Source: Paracoccaceae bacterium
GTDB lineage: Bacteria > Pseudomonadota > Alphaproteobacteria > Rhodobacterales > Rhodobacteraceae
Length of the DNA: 64,000 nt
Direction of reading: 5' to 3'
Assembly (NCBI GenBank): GCA_013003075.1
Contig: JABDLJ010000035.1
Coordinates: 44,064 to 108,063, forward strand
This document shows, in pieces, positions 39,120 to 49,055 of the stretch (position 1 is the stretch's first letter; each line of letters begins with the position of its first letter). Made by a program: the position numbers and the translations under genes. Below the pieces are notes generated by a model, which ran no database searches, had not been told where the DNA came from, and saw nothing but the letters and a program-made list of their open reading frames with translations.

Positions 39120-42100
39120 CGCACCGTCTGCACGATCATGGCCGCCTGGTTCACGCTGACCGTCCGGTGGAGTTCACCTTCAACGGCAAGCGCATGGAGG
39201 GCTACGAGGGCGATACGCTGGCATCGGCGCTTCTGGCAAACGGCCAGCTTCTGGTCGGCCGCTCGTTCAAGTACCACCGGCCGCGCGGCATCGTCGCCTC
39301 GGGCGCTGAAGAGCCCAACGCCCTTGTGAACCTGGGCTCTGGCCGCCGCGCCGAGCCCAATCAGCGCGCCACCACGACCGAGATCTTCGAGGGGCTCGAG
39401 GCGCGCTCGCAAAACCACTGGCCCAGTCTCGAGTTCGATATCGGCGCGATCAATGGGCGGCTCTCGAAATTCCTGCCGGCGGGCTTTTACTACAAGATGT
39501 TCATGTGGCCGCGCGCCTTCTGGAAGCATGTCTACGAGCCGGTGATCCGCCAGTCCGCAGGTCTTGGTCCGGCGCCGGCCGCGCGCGATTCCGACCGCTA
39601 CGAGCACTTCAATATCACCGTCGATGTCCTTGTGATCGGGGGCGGAATCGCCGGGATCACGGCAGCGACCGAGGCCGGCGGATCCGGTGCCCGCGTGCTG
39701 ATGGTCGAGCAGACGGCGCATTGGGGCGGCCGCGCCCCGGCCGATCGGGCCGAGATCGACGAGACGCCCGCCGCCGACTGGATCGAGGACCGGATCGGCG
39801 CGCTGGAGGACATGGACAACGTGCATCTGCGCCTGCGCACGATGGGCGCCGGCATCTACGATCACGGCTATGCGCTGGCCTACGAGCGGGTGACCGACCA
39901 CGATCCGTCCGACACCGCGCCGCGCCACCGTCTGTGGAAGATCCGCGCCCGGCAGATCATCACCGCCACCGGCGCCATCGAACGCCCGCTCGGCTTTGCC
40001 GGCAACGATCTGCCGGGAGTGATGCTGGCCTCTGCGGCGCGCGACTATGTCGAGAATTACGGCGTAAGCCCCGGGGATCGAATGGTTATCGTCACCAACA
40101 ATGACGATGCCTACCGCACCGCGATCGCGCTCTACGAGGCCGGCGTCGACGTGCCGGTCGTTCTGGATGCGCGCCGCGAGGCGCTGGGCGAGCTGCCCGC
40201 CCATGTGCGCGGGCTTGGCATCCGCGTGGAGACCGGCCATGCCGTCGCCAAGGTCAAGGGCAGCGCCAAGGTCGAAGGTGTCGCGATCTGCCTGCAGGTC
40301 GGCGAGGGCACGGTGCAGGAAGAGATCGCCTGCGATGCGGTCGCGATGTCCGGCGGCTGGTCGCCTGTCGTGCATCTTTGGAGCCACGCCGGAGGCAAGC
40401 TGACCTGGCAGGCCGATGCCGCGCATTTCCGGCCCGACCCGGACGCCGCGCCCACGGGTGCGGGCGGCGAGGATTTCGTCGCGGCCGCAGGCAGCGCCAG
40501 CGGGGCCCTAGACACGGCCGGGGCTCTGAAAGACGCGCTGGCCGCCGCGCGCCGCGCCGTCAGCGCACTGGGCCTCAAGCCGTCCAAGGACAAGCCCCCC
40601 GCGGCACGGGCCGAGGATACCGATCCGATGAGCCCGGTCTGGATCATGCCCGAAGGCGCAGGGCACGAGCTGCGCTCGAAAATGTGGCTCGACTATCAGA
40701 ACGATGTGAAGGTCACCGATGTGCAGCTGGCCGCCCGCGAGGGCTTTGAAAGCGTCGAGCACACCAAGCGCTACACCACGCTGGGGATGGCGACCGATCA
40801 GGGCAAGCTGAGCAATATCAATGGGCTGGCGGTCCTTTCGGATGCGCTGCATGCCGATATCCCAAGTGTCGGCACCACCACGTTCCGCCCGCCCTACACG
40901 CCGATCTCGATGGGCGCGATTGCCGGTGAAGCGCGTGGCGCGCTTTTCCAGCCGGTGCGCAAGACCCCGATGCATGACCGTCACGAGGCCGCCGGCGCCA
41001 CCTGGGAGCCTGTGGGCCACTGGCGCCGGCCCTATTGCTATCAGCGCCCGGGCGAAAGCATCGAGGATGCAGTGCACCGCGAGACGGTGAACGCGCGCAC
41101 CAATGTCGGGCTGCTCGATGCCTCGACCCTGGGCAAGATCTTGGTCAAAGGGCCCGATGCGGGGCGGTTTGTGGACATGATGTACACCAACATGATGTCC
41201 AATCTGGCAGTCGGAAAGTGCCGCTATGGGCTGATGTGCTCGGAAAACGGGTTCCTGATCGACGATGGCGTCGTTGCGCGGCTGGGCGACGACACCTGGC
41301 TGTGCCACACCACCACCGGCGGCGCCGACCGTATCCATGGCCACATGGAAGAATGGCTGCAGACCGAATGGTGGGACTGGAAGGTCTACACCGCCAATGT
41401 GACAGAGCAATACGCCCAGATCGCGGTTGTTGGGCCCAAGGCGCGCGACGTGCTGGAGGCGCTCGGCGGGATGGACGTCTCGGCCGAGGCGCTGCCCTTC
41501 ATGACCTGGGCCGACGGCACGCTGGGCGTGGTGCAGGCGCGGGTCTTCCGGATCTCTTTCTCGGGCGAGCTGTCCTACGAGATCGCCGTGCCCGCCGGGC
41601 AGGGCGGCGCTTTCTGGGACGCGCTGAGCTCGGTGGGTGAGGCGCATGGGATGATGCCCTACGGCACCGAGGCGCTGCACATCCTGCGCGCCGAGAAGGG
41701 CTTCATCATGATCGGCGACGAAACCGACGGCACCGTGATCCCGCAGGATCTGGGGCTGAACTGGGCGATCTCGAAAAAGAAGGACGACTTTCTTGGCAAG
41801 CGCGGACAAGAGCGCAGCCACATGACCGATCCCGACCGCTGGAAGCTGGTCGGGCTGGAAACGCTTGACGGCTCTGTCCTGCCCGACGGGGCCTATGCGG
41901 TGGACCGGGACCTGTCACGCCACGCCAACAGCGCCGAGTTGAAACCGGGGATCGAGGCGGGCAAGAACGCCAACGGGCAGATCGCCATGTGCGGCCGCGT
42001 GACTTCGACATACTATTCGCCCAACCTGAAACGCGGCATCGCGATGGGGCTGGTGCGCGGCGGGCCGGACCGGATTGGCGAGGTTATCGAATTTGCCCGC

Positions 42101-42178
42101 ACCGATGGCACGCTGATCAAGACCAAGATCGTCGATCCGGTGTTCTACGACAAGGACGGGGAGAAACAGAATGCTTGA
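39116..42178 (+). CDS. soxA: Sarcosine oxidase alpha subunit
   Basis: 1020 aa; VEFTFNGKRMEGYEGDTLASALLANG; FAD/NAD motif VLVIGGGIAGITAATEAG; C-terminal GcvT-like region. Confidence 0.96.
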   Translation: MTHRLHDHGRLVHADRPVEFTFNGKRMEGYEGDTLASALLANGQLLVGRSFKYHRPRGIVASGAEEPNALVNLGSGRRAEPNQRATTTEIFEGLEARSQNHWPSLEFDIGAINGRLSKFLPAGFYYKMFMWPRAFWKHVYEPVIRQSAGLGPAPAARDSDRYEHFNITVDVLVIGGGIAGITAATEAGGSGARVLMVEQTAHWGGRAPADRAEIDETPAADWIEDRIGALEDMDNVHLRLRTMGAGIYDHGYALAYERVTDHDPSDTAPRHRLWKIRARQIITATGAIERPLGFAGNDLPGVMLASAARDYVENYGVSPGDRMVIVTNNDDAYRTAIALYEAGVDVPVVLDARREALGELPAHVRGLGIRVETGHAVAKVKGSAKVEGVAICLQVGEGTVQEEIACDAVAMSGGWSPVVHLWSHAGGKLTWQADAAHFRPDPDAAPTGAGGEDFVAAAGSASGALDTAGALKDALAAARRAVSALGLKPSKDKPPAARAEDTDPMSPVWIMPEGAGHELRSKMWLDYQNDVKVTDVQLAAREGFESVEHTKRYTTLGMATDQGKLSNINGLAVLSDALHADIPSVGTTTFRPPYTPISMGAIAGEARGALFQPVRKTPMHDRHEAAGATWEPVGHWRRPYCYQRPGESIEDAVHRETVNARTNVGLLDASTLGKILVKGPDAGRFVDMMYTNMMSNLAVGKCRYGLMCSENGFLIDDGVVARLGDDTWLCHTTTGGADRIHGHMEEWLQTEWWDWKVYTANVTEQYAQIAVVGPKARDVLEALGGMDVSAEALPFMTWADGTLGVVQARVFRISFSGELSYEIAVPAGQGGAFWDALSSVGEAHGMMPYGTEALHILRAEKGFIMIGDETDGTVIPQDLGLNWAISKKKDDFLGKRGQERSHMTDPDRWKLVGLETLDGSVLPDGAYAVDRDLSRHANSAELKPGIEAGKNANGQIAMCGRVTSTYYSPNLKRGIAMGLVRGGPDRIGEVIEFARTDGTLIKTKIVDPVFYDKDGEKQNA

Positions 42179-42737
42179 GGCTGTCAGTGCTTTGGACGCA
42201 GCGTCCTTCAACGGCTTCGCGCGCATCGAAGAGGCCGGACTGCGCGGCATGATCACCCTGCGCGGCGATCTGGGTTCGACCGGCGTCAAGAATGCGGCAA
42301 CCGGCGTCGCCGGGGTCGACATGCCCGGCCGGCGCGAGGCGAACTGCGTGGGCGAGAAGGGCATTGCCTGGATGTCGCCCGATGAGCTTTTGGTTCTGGT
42401 CCCCTATGCCGAGGCCGAGCATGCCGCAGGCGTGATCTCGCGCGCTTTGGCCGGCGAGCACGCGCTGGTCGCCAATGTCTCGGATGCGCGCGCGATGTTC
42501 TATGTCTCGGGTGACGGCGCGCGCGAGGTGCTGGCCAAGCTGAGCCCCGCCGACATGCACCCCGAGACCTTCCGGCCCGGCCAGATCCGCCGCACGCGGC
42601 TGGCCCAGGTTCCGGCCGGCTTCTGGATGCGCGATACCGAGACCTTCGAGGTGATCTGCTTCCGCTCGGTTGCCGACTACGTCTTCGGCCTTTTGAAGAA
42701 CGCCGCGCAGCCCGGCAGCGAGATCGGCTACTTCTGA
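42171..42737 (+). CDS. soxG: Sarcosine oxidase gamma subunit
   Basis: Overlaps soxA; ARAMFYVSGDGAREVLAKLSPADMHPETFRPGQIRRTRLAQVPAGFWM. Confidence 0.93.
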   Translation: MLEAVSALDAASFNGFARIEEAGLRGMITLRGDLGSTGVKNAATGVAGVDMPGRREANCVGEKGIAWMSPDELLVLVPYAEAEHAAGVISRALAGEHALVANVSDARAMFYVSGDGAREVLAKLSPADMHPETFRPGQIRRTRLAQVPAGFWMRDTETFEVICFRSVADYVFGLLKNAAQPGSEIGYF

Positions 42738-42865
42738 CCGCTCCTGCGCGCGCGGTGGAACCAGGGCCCCGGCTTTCGCGTTTTGCCTGCAAGGGGTTGA
42801 CCTTTGCGTTCCCAGCGCTTCATCAACCCGTAGACGCATGACTGACTTTAAAGGGGGATACACCC

Positions 42866-43465
42866 ATGGCTTTTCAACTTCCCGACCTTCCCTATGCGCA
42901 TGACGCGCTGGCCAGCAACGGCATGTCCGCCGAGACGCTGGAATATCACCACGACCTGCACCACAAGGCCTATGTCGATAACGGCAGCAAGCTGATCGAA
43001 GGCACCGAGTGGGCCGGCAAATCGCTTGAAGAGATAATCAAGGGCACCTACGACGCCGGCGCCGTCGCGCAAAACGGGATCTTCAACAACATCAGCCAGC
43101 TGTGGAACCACAACCAGTTCTGGGAGATGATGGGCCCCGGCGACAGCGGCATGCCGGGCGAGCTGGAAAAGGCGCTGACCGAAGCCTTCGGATCGGTCGA
43201 CGAGTTCAAGTCGCAGTTTTCGGCTGCCGGCGCGGGGCAGTTCGGCTCGGGCTGGGCGTGGCTGGTGAAAGACACCGACGGAAGCCTGAAGGTCACCAAG
43301 ACCGAAAACGGCGTGAACCCGGTCTGCTTCGGCCAGACCGCGCTTCTGGGTTGCGATGTGTGGGAGCATTCCTACTACATCGACTTCCGCAACAAGCGGC
43401 CGGCCTACCTGCAGAACTTCCTCGACAACCTGGTGAACTGGGAAAACGTCGCAAGCCGCATGTAG
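42866..43465 (+). CDS. sodB: Superoxide dismutase (Fe/Mn)
   Basis: FQLPDLPYAHDALASNGMSAETLEYHHDLHHKAYVDN; GCDVWEHSYYIDFRNKRPAYL. Confidence 0.96.
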   Translation: MAFQLPDLPYAHDALASNGMSAETLEYHHDLHHKAYVDNGSKLIEGTEWAGKSLEEIIKGTYDAGAVAQNGIFNNISQLWNHNQFWEMMGPGDSGMPGELEKALTEAFGSVDEFKSQFSAAGAGQFGSGWAWLVKDTDGSLKVTKTENGVNPVCFGQTALLGCDVWEHSYYIDFRNKRPAYLQNFLDNLVNWENVASRM

Positions 43466-43498
43466 CGGCGACTGACATATCTCAAAACCCGCCCGCTC

Positions 43499-43527
43499 GC
43501 CCCGCGCTATCCTTGCGCGGGGCGTTT
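43499..43527 (+). terminator. Rho-independent-like terminator after sodB
   Basis: GCCCCGCGC-tatcctt-GCGCGGGGC-gttt. Confidence 0.7.
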
Positions 43528-43576
43528 GCGTTCGGCGCGTGCGCTTCTTGATGCATAGCGAACCTTGGGGGATGAG

Positions 43577-44032
43577 ATGGAAAAATTGGGCCTTGGTACA
43601 TGGGTTCTGGTCGCAGACGGCCGCAAGGCGCTGTTTCTGAGGAGTATTTCAGACAAGCTTAAGCCTGAACTGGAGCTTGTCTCGAAGCACGAGATCGATA
43701 ATCCGCCGGACCGTGAGCACGCCAGCGCGCCGCCGGGCAAGCGCAGCGGCGGGATGGGGCGCAAGGGCTCGGGCGTGGAAGAGCGCGACCTGCATGGGCT
43801 GGCCGAAGAGCGCTTTGCCCAGGACCTTGCAGAGCGGCTTTACAAGCTGTCGCATCGCGGAGAGCTGGCCCGGCTGGTGATCGCGGCGCCGCCCGCGACG
43901 CTGGGCGTTTTGCGCAAGGCGATGCACCCCGCCGTTGCAGAGGCAGTCAGCCAGGAAATCGCAAAGACCCTGACCGGTCATGACCTGCCCTCGATCGAGG
44001 CGCTGCTCGAAGCGGATCTCGCCAAGACCTGA
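43577..44032 (+). CDS. Host attachment family protein
   Basis: TWVLVADGRKALFL..RDLHGLAEERFAQDLAERLYK....LVIAAPPATLGVLRKAM. Confidence 0.8.
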   Translation: MEKLGLGTWVLVADGRKALFLRSISDKLKPELELVSKHEIDNPPDREHASAPPGKRSGGMGRKGSGVEERDLHGLAEERFAQDLAERLYKLSHRGELARLVIAAPPATLGVLRKAMHPAVAEAVSQEIAKTLTGHDLPSIEALLEADLAKT

Positions 44033-44095
44033 TCGCCCTTGCGGGATCTTCGGCTTTGCGTCATCGCTGGCGCAGGCGAGAGGTTAGAGGGCGCC

Positions 44096-45040
44096 ATGTC
44101 GGCAAGCGCAAAAGGCATCTGGGCGATGGTTCTGGCCTGCACGGTCTGGGGGCTGTCGCCGATCTTCTATCGCGCGCTGGCGGATGTCCCGCCGCTGGAG
44201 GTGCTGTGCCACCGTTCGATCTGGTCGGTCGTCATCTTCGCCGCGGTTCTAGGGCTGCAGGGACGGCTGGCAGAGATCGGCGCACTTTTGCGCGAGCGCC
44301 GAAGTCTTCTGCTGCTGGCGCTCGCCGGGGTGATCATCTCGGTCAACTGGTTTCTCTTCATCTATGCCACGCAAGTGGACCTGGTGACGGAATCCAGTCT
44401 CGGCTACTACATCTTCCCGCTGGTCGCCGTGCTCTTCGGGTATGTCTTTTTCGGCGAGCGGCTAAGCCGTCCGCAGCTTGCCGCCGTCGGGCTGGCCGCG
44501 CTGGCCGTCGCCATCCTTGCGGTGCGCCTTGGCACGGTGCCTTGGATCTCATTGGCGCTGGCCATCACTTTCGCGGCCTATGCCGCGATCAAGAAGACCA
44601 TCGCCGCCGGGCCGGTTCTGTCGGTGACCGCCGAGATCCTGATCGTTCTGCCGCTGGCCGTGATCTGGATCTGGGGAGCCCACGGCGCTGGGTGGAGCGG
44701 GCTTGGCGCGCAGGACCCCGGCGCGTTCGGCACCGATCCTGCCACGACCGCGCTTCTGGTGGCGTCCGGGGCAATGACCGCGGGGCCGCTGATCCTGTTG
44801 TCCTATGCCACCCGGCGCATCGCGCTGGCCACCGCCGGGGTGGTGCAATACCTCAACCCCACGCTGCAGTTCTTCTGCGCGATGGTGCTGTTCTCAGAGC
44901 CGCTGACGCCGGCCCACGCATTGGCCTTTCCGCTGATTTGGCTGGCGCTGGCGTTTTATTCGGTCGACAGCCTCGCTCAGGAAAGAGCGGCGCGCAAAAG
45001 GGCGCGGGCGGCCGGGACCTCGGCGGCGACCGTCAGGTAG
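44096..45040 (+). CDS. rarD: EamA family transporter RarD
   Basis: ACTVWGLSPIFYRALADVPPLEVLCHRSIWSVV...NWFLFIYATQVDLVTESSLGYYIFPLV. Confidence 0.92.
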   Translation: MSASAKGIWAMVLACTVWGLSPIFYRALADVPPLEVLCHRSIWSVVIFAAVLGLQGRLAEIGALLRERRSLLLLALAGVIISVNWFLFIYATQVDLVTESSLGYYIFPLVAVLFGYVFFGERLSRPQLAAVGLAALAVAILAVRLGTVPWISLALAITFAAYAAIKKTIAAGPVLSVTAEILIVLPLAVIWIWGAHGAGWSGLGAQDPGAFGTDPATTALLVASGAMTAGPLILLSYATRRIALATAGVVQYLNPTLQFFCAMVLFSEPLTPAHALAFPLIWLALAFYSVDSLAQERAARKRARAAGTSAATVR

Positions 45041-45534
45041 TCGCGCAAGGACGCCTCGGCAAAGCCCTGGGCGACGATGTGGTCCAGAAGCGCCAGCAGG
45101 GGCTGCCAGTAGCCGCCGGTGTTCAAAAGGATGATGGGTTTGTCATGCAGGCCAAGCTGGCGCCAGGTCAACACCTCGAATAGCTCGTCGAGCGAGCCTG
45201 CGCCGCCAGGCATCACCACGATGGCGTCCGAGTTCATGTACATCACCTTTTTGCGCTCGTGCATGTCCTCGGTGACGATGAATTGCGTCAGATCCCGCTT
45301 GCCGACCTCGCGGCTCAGAAGGTGGATCGGGATCACGCCCAATGTCTCGGCGCCGGCCTCTTGCGCCGAGCGTGCAACCGCGCCCATCAGCCCCACGTCG
45401 CCCGCGCCGTAGACCAGCCGCCAGCCTTCCTCCGCCAAAAGCGCCCCCATCTCGGTGGCCGCCGCCTCGTATGCCGGATCGGCACCGAAGCGCGAGCCGC
45501 AATAGACGCAGACAGACAGGTGAGGACGAGACAT
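44977..45534 (-). CDS. LOG family protein (TIGR00730-type)
   Basis: VYCGSRFG...LVYGAGDVGLMGAVA; MHERKKVMYMNSDAIVVMPGGAGSLDELFEVLTWRQLGLHDKP. Confidence 0.93.
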   Translation of the reverse strand: MSRPHLSVCVYCGSRFGADPAYEAAATEMGALLAEEGWRLVYGAGDVGLMGAVARSAQEAGAETLGVIPIHLLSREVGKRDLTQFIVTEDMHERKKVMYMNSDAIVVMPGGAGSLDELFEVLTWRQLGLHDKPIILLNTGGYWQPLLALLDHIVAQGFAEASLRDYLTVAAEVPAARALLRAALS

Positions 45535-45654
45535 CGGCAGAGGACCTTTCGGGATGGCTTTGACCCCTGATAGCGGTGTTGCTAAGGTCTCTCAAGCGCT
45601 GCGGAGAAGGCCCGCCAAGAAACGCCTCTTCAAGACGTGCACGGGAAAAAAGAT

Positions 45655-47040
45655 ATGTCCAAATACAATAGCTTCGTCGAAAACGGCGGGCTGATCGGGG
45701 TAACGGCCATCGGAGTGCTGGTTCTGGTGGTCGCCTATGCCGTGACCGGGGGTGAGCTGTGGATCAGGCCGGCCAGCGCGCCGCAGACCGTGGCGACGCA
45801 AGGCACCGCGCCAAGCGCGACGGCGTCCGAGCCGGTCGCCGAGGCAGAGGATACCGAAGAGGTGGCCGCGCTCGCGCCGCAGCCCCAGTCGCCTGCGGCC
45901 GAGGCGCAAGAGCCAGCCGCGCGCGCGCCGGCGCCGCTCACGCCCTCATTCGATATCGTGCGCGTCGAGCCCGGCGGCAGCGCAGTGATCGCAGGGGCGG
46001 CCGCGCCCGGGGCCACGGTTTCGGTCCTGGTGGACGGCGTCGAAGTTGGGCAGGCGGTGGCCGGCGCCGATGGCGGCTTTGTTGCCATCCTCGAGCTGGG
46101 CGCGTCCGATCTGTTGCGCGCGGTATCGCTTGTGGCCACGGGGGCAGACGGAACCGAAACGGAATCGATCCAGGTGATCGTAATTCAGCCGACACCGGCG
46201 CCAGAACCCGAGCCGCAGGCGCCTGCCGCCGTGGCGGAGGCCGGAAGTGACGGCGAAGCGGCCCCCTCGGCGGACGAGGCGGCCACCGAGACTGCCGGAA
46301 CAGCTGCCACAGATGCCGCGACCGGCGCGGCGAGCGAAACGGTCGCTAATGCGGGCGTCGTGCCGGAAAGCGGCGCAGAGGGCACCGGCATCGCAACCGA
46401 GGCGACCGATCTGGCATCCGTTGATGCCGAGACCATCGCCGGCGCGCCCGCAGCCGGCCTCCAGAGCGGTACGGACGGCGTGCCGGCCGAGCCGCTCGCC
46501 CCGACGGTCCTTCTGGCCGACGAGGAAGGGATCAGCGTCCTTCAGTCGCCCGGCGAGGGCCCCGAGGCGCTGTCCAACGTCGTCATCGACGCCATAACCT
46601 ATGACACAGAAGGCGAAGTTCAGCTTTCCGGGCGCGGGACCGGAGAAGGCTTCGTGCGGGTCTATATCGACAACCGCGAGGTCAGCACGACCGCGCTTGC
46701 CCCGGGCGGTCAGTGGCGCGCCGATCTGCCGGATGTGGATGCCGGGGTCTATACGCTTCGGATCGACGAGGTCGACGAAACCGGGGCGGTGACAAGCCGG
46801 GTCGAGACCCCCTTCAAGCGGGAACCTGCGGCCTCGATCCAGGCTTTGGCCGCACAAAGCGAGGCCCGCTCGGCCCGGATCGAGCTGGTCACGGTTCAGC
46901 CCGGCAATACGCTTTGGGGGATCTCCTCGCGCGCCTACGGCGAGGGCATCCTTTACGTGAAGGTGTTTCAGGCCAATCGCGACCGCATCCGCGATCCCGA
47001 CCTGATCTATCCCGGCCAGGTCTTTGCCGTTCCGGACTGA
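45655..47040 (+). CDS. LysM peptidoglycan-binding domain protein
   Basis: Single N-terminal TM, Ala/Glu-rich linker, C-terminal LysM ELVTVQPGNTLWGISSRAYGEGILYVKVFQANRDRIRDPDLIYPGQVFAVP. Confidence 0.87.
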   Translation: MSKYNSFVENGGLIGVTAIGVLVLVVAYAVTGGELWIRPASAPQTVATQGTAPSATASEPVAEAEDTEEVAALAPQPQSPAAEAQEPAARAPAPLTPSFDIVRVEPGGSAVIAGAAAPGATVSVLVDGVEVGQAVAGADGGFVAILELGASDLLRAVSLVATGADGTETESIQVIVIQPTPAPEPEPQAPAAVAEAGSDGEAAPSADEAATETAGTAATDAATGAASETVANAGVVPESGAEGTGIATEATDLASVDAETIAGAPAAGLQSGTDGVPAEPLAPTVLLADEEGISVLQSPGEGPEALSNVVIDAITYDTEGEVQLSGRGTGEGFVRVYIDNREVSTTALAPGGQWRADLPDVDAGVYTLRIDEVDETGAVTSRVETPFKREPAASIQALAAQSEARSARIELVTVQPGNTLWGISSRAYGEGILYVKVFQANRDRIRDPDLIYPGQVFAVPD

Positions 47041-47117
47041 GCAACACTGGTCAACAGCCCGTAGCGCGCCTAAGTAATGCGTCTCAGATCTAAATTCACC
47101 AAGGGACGGCGCGCAGC

Positions 47118-49025
47118 GTGAGCGATACTGAATTCTCCCAAGAGGCGCGCCGCAGTGGATGGCGCACCATTCGCCGCGTCGCGCCCTATCTGTGGCCGGA
47201 CGACAAGCCCTGGGTCAAGCGGCGGGTGATCCTGTCGATGTTCGCGCTTGTGCTGGCGCGGGTGGTCTCGGTCATCACGCCGTTCTTCTACAAGGCCGCG
47301 GTGGACGGGCTGGCCGGCGATGCGCCCTCGGCCGCCTGGATGCTGGGCGCCGGCGCGGTCGGCCTGACGGTGGCCTACGGTGTCGCCCGCCTTCTGAGCG
47401 TCGGCTTCCAGCAAGGGCGTGATGCGCTTTTCGCCGCGGTCGGCCAGCGCGCGCTGCGCCAGCTTGCGCTGGAGACCTTCACGCATATTCACGAGCTGTC
47501 GCTGCGTTATCACATCACCCGCAAGACCGGCGGGCTGAGCCGTATCATCGAGCGCGGCGTCAAGGGCGTCGAGTTTCTTCTGCGCTTCATGCTGTTCTCG
47601 ATCGGGCCTCTGGTATTGGAGCTTGTGCTGATCGGCATCATTCTGGCGGTTGTCTTCGACATCTGGTACCTCGCCGTCGTCTTCGTGACGATCGCGATCT
47701 ACATCTGGTTCACCTTCAAGGTCACCGAGTGGCGCGTGAAGATCCGCAAAGAGATGAACGACCAGGACACCGACGCCAACCAGAAGGCGATCGACAGCCT
47801 TCTGAACTACGAGACGGTCAAGTATTTCGGTGCCGAGAAGCGCGAGGCCGACCGTTACGACGGCGCGATGCGGCAATACCAGATCGCGGCGCTGAAGACT
47901 TCGTATTCGCTGGCGTTCCTGAATTTCGGTCAGGCAGTGTTGATCACCGCCGGGCTGGTGATCGTAATGGTCATGGCCGCCATCGGCGTGCAGAACGGCA
48001 CGCTGACGGTGGGCGATTTCGTTCTGGTCAATGCCTACATGATCCAGATTACCATGCCGCTGAACTTTCTTGGTACGGTCTACCGCGAGATCCGCCAGTC
48101 GCTGATCGACATGGGCGAGATGTTCGACCTTCTGGAGCAGCCGCGCGAGATCTCCGACAAGCCGGGCGCCAAGGAACTGGCGGTCGGTGGCGGACAGGTC
48201 GAGCTGGACGCGATCGAATTCGGCTACGATCGCAAGCGTCCGATCCTGAAAGGCGTCAGCGTGACCGCCCATGCCGGCGAGACGGTTGCCATCGTCGGCC
48301 CGTCGGGGTCCGGCAAATCGACGATCGGGCGGCTTCTCTTCCGGTTTTATGACGTGGGCGGGGGCGCCTTGCGCATTGATGGCCAGGACGTGCGCGACAT
48401 CACCCAGGAAAGCCTGCATGCGGCGATCGGCGTGGTTCCGCAGGACACCGTGCTTTTCAACGACACCATCCGCTACAATATCGCCTATGGGCGCGCAGAC
48501 GCCACCGGGGAAGAGATCGAGGACGCAGCGCGGGCGGCCAATATCCACGACTTCATCGTTGGCCTGCCGGATGGCTATGACACCACCGTGGGCGAACGCG
48601 GGCTGAAGTTGTCGGGCGGCGAAAAACAGCGCGTCGGAATAGCCCGGACGCTTCTGAAGAACCCGCCGATCCTGCTTCTGGACGAGGCGACCTCGGCGCT
48701 TGATACCGAGACCGAGGCGTCGATTCAGTCAGAGTTGAAAGCGATGGGCGAGGGGCGCACGGTGTTGACCATCGCGCACCGTCTGTCGACCGTGGTGGAT
48801 GCGGACCAGATCGTGGTGCTGGAAGATGGCCAGATCGCCGAGCGCGGCACGCATGACGCGCTTCTGGTGCTAGATGGCCGCTATGCTGCGATTTGGAACC
48901 GTCAGCAGCGCGACGCCGATGCCTCGCTGGGATCGGCGCCAAGCCTGCGGGCGGTGGGCGACGATGTCACCGACTTGCCCAAGGATGGCCGCTGGCGCTG
49001 GCTGCCGGGGCAGGGCGAAAGCTGA
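47118..49025 (+). CDS. ABC transporter ATP-binding protein/permease (Atm1-type)
   Basis: LLNYETVKYFGAEKREADRYDGAM; GPSGSGKSTIGRLLFRFYDV; LSGGEKQRVGIARTLLKNPPILLLDEATSALD. Confidence 0.93.
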   Translation: MSDTEFSQEARRSGWRTIRRVAPYLWPDDKPWVKRRVILSMFALVLARVVSVITPFFYKAAVDGLAGDAPSAAWMLGAGAVGLTVAYGVARLLSVGFQQGRDALFAAVGQRALRQLALETFTHIHELSLRYHITRKTGGLSRIIERGVKGVEFLLRFMLFSIGPLVLELVLIGIILAVVFDIWYLAVVFVTIAIYIWFTFKVTEWRVKIRKEMNDQDTDANQKAIDSLLNYETVKYFGAEKREADRYDGAMRQYQIAALKTSYSLAFLNFGQAVLITAGLVIVMVMAAIGVQNGTLTVGDFVLVNAYMIQITMPLNFLGTVYREIRQSLIDMGEMFDLLEQPREISDKPGAKELAVGGGQVELDAIEFGYDRKRPILKGVSVTAHAGETVAIVGPSGSGKSTIGRLLFRFYDVGGGALRIDGQDVRDITQESLHAAIGVVPQDTVLFNDTIRYNIAYGRADATGEEIEDAARAANIHDFIVGLPDGYDTTVGERGLKLSGGEKQRVGIARTLLKNPPILLLDEATSALDTETEASIQSELKAMGEGRTVLTIAHRLSTVVDADQIVVLEDGQIAERGTHDALLVLDGRYAAIWNRQQRDADASLGSAPSLRAVGDDVTDLPKDGRWRWLPGQGES

Positions 49026-49055
49026 CGCGAGCGGACGGGGTCGCGCCGGCCTTTC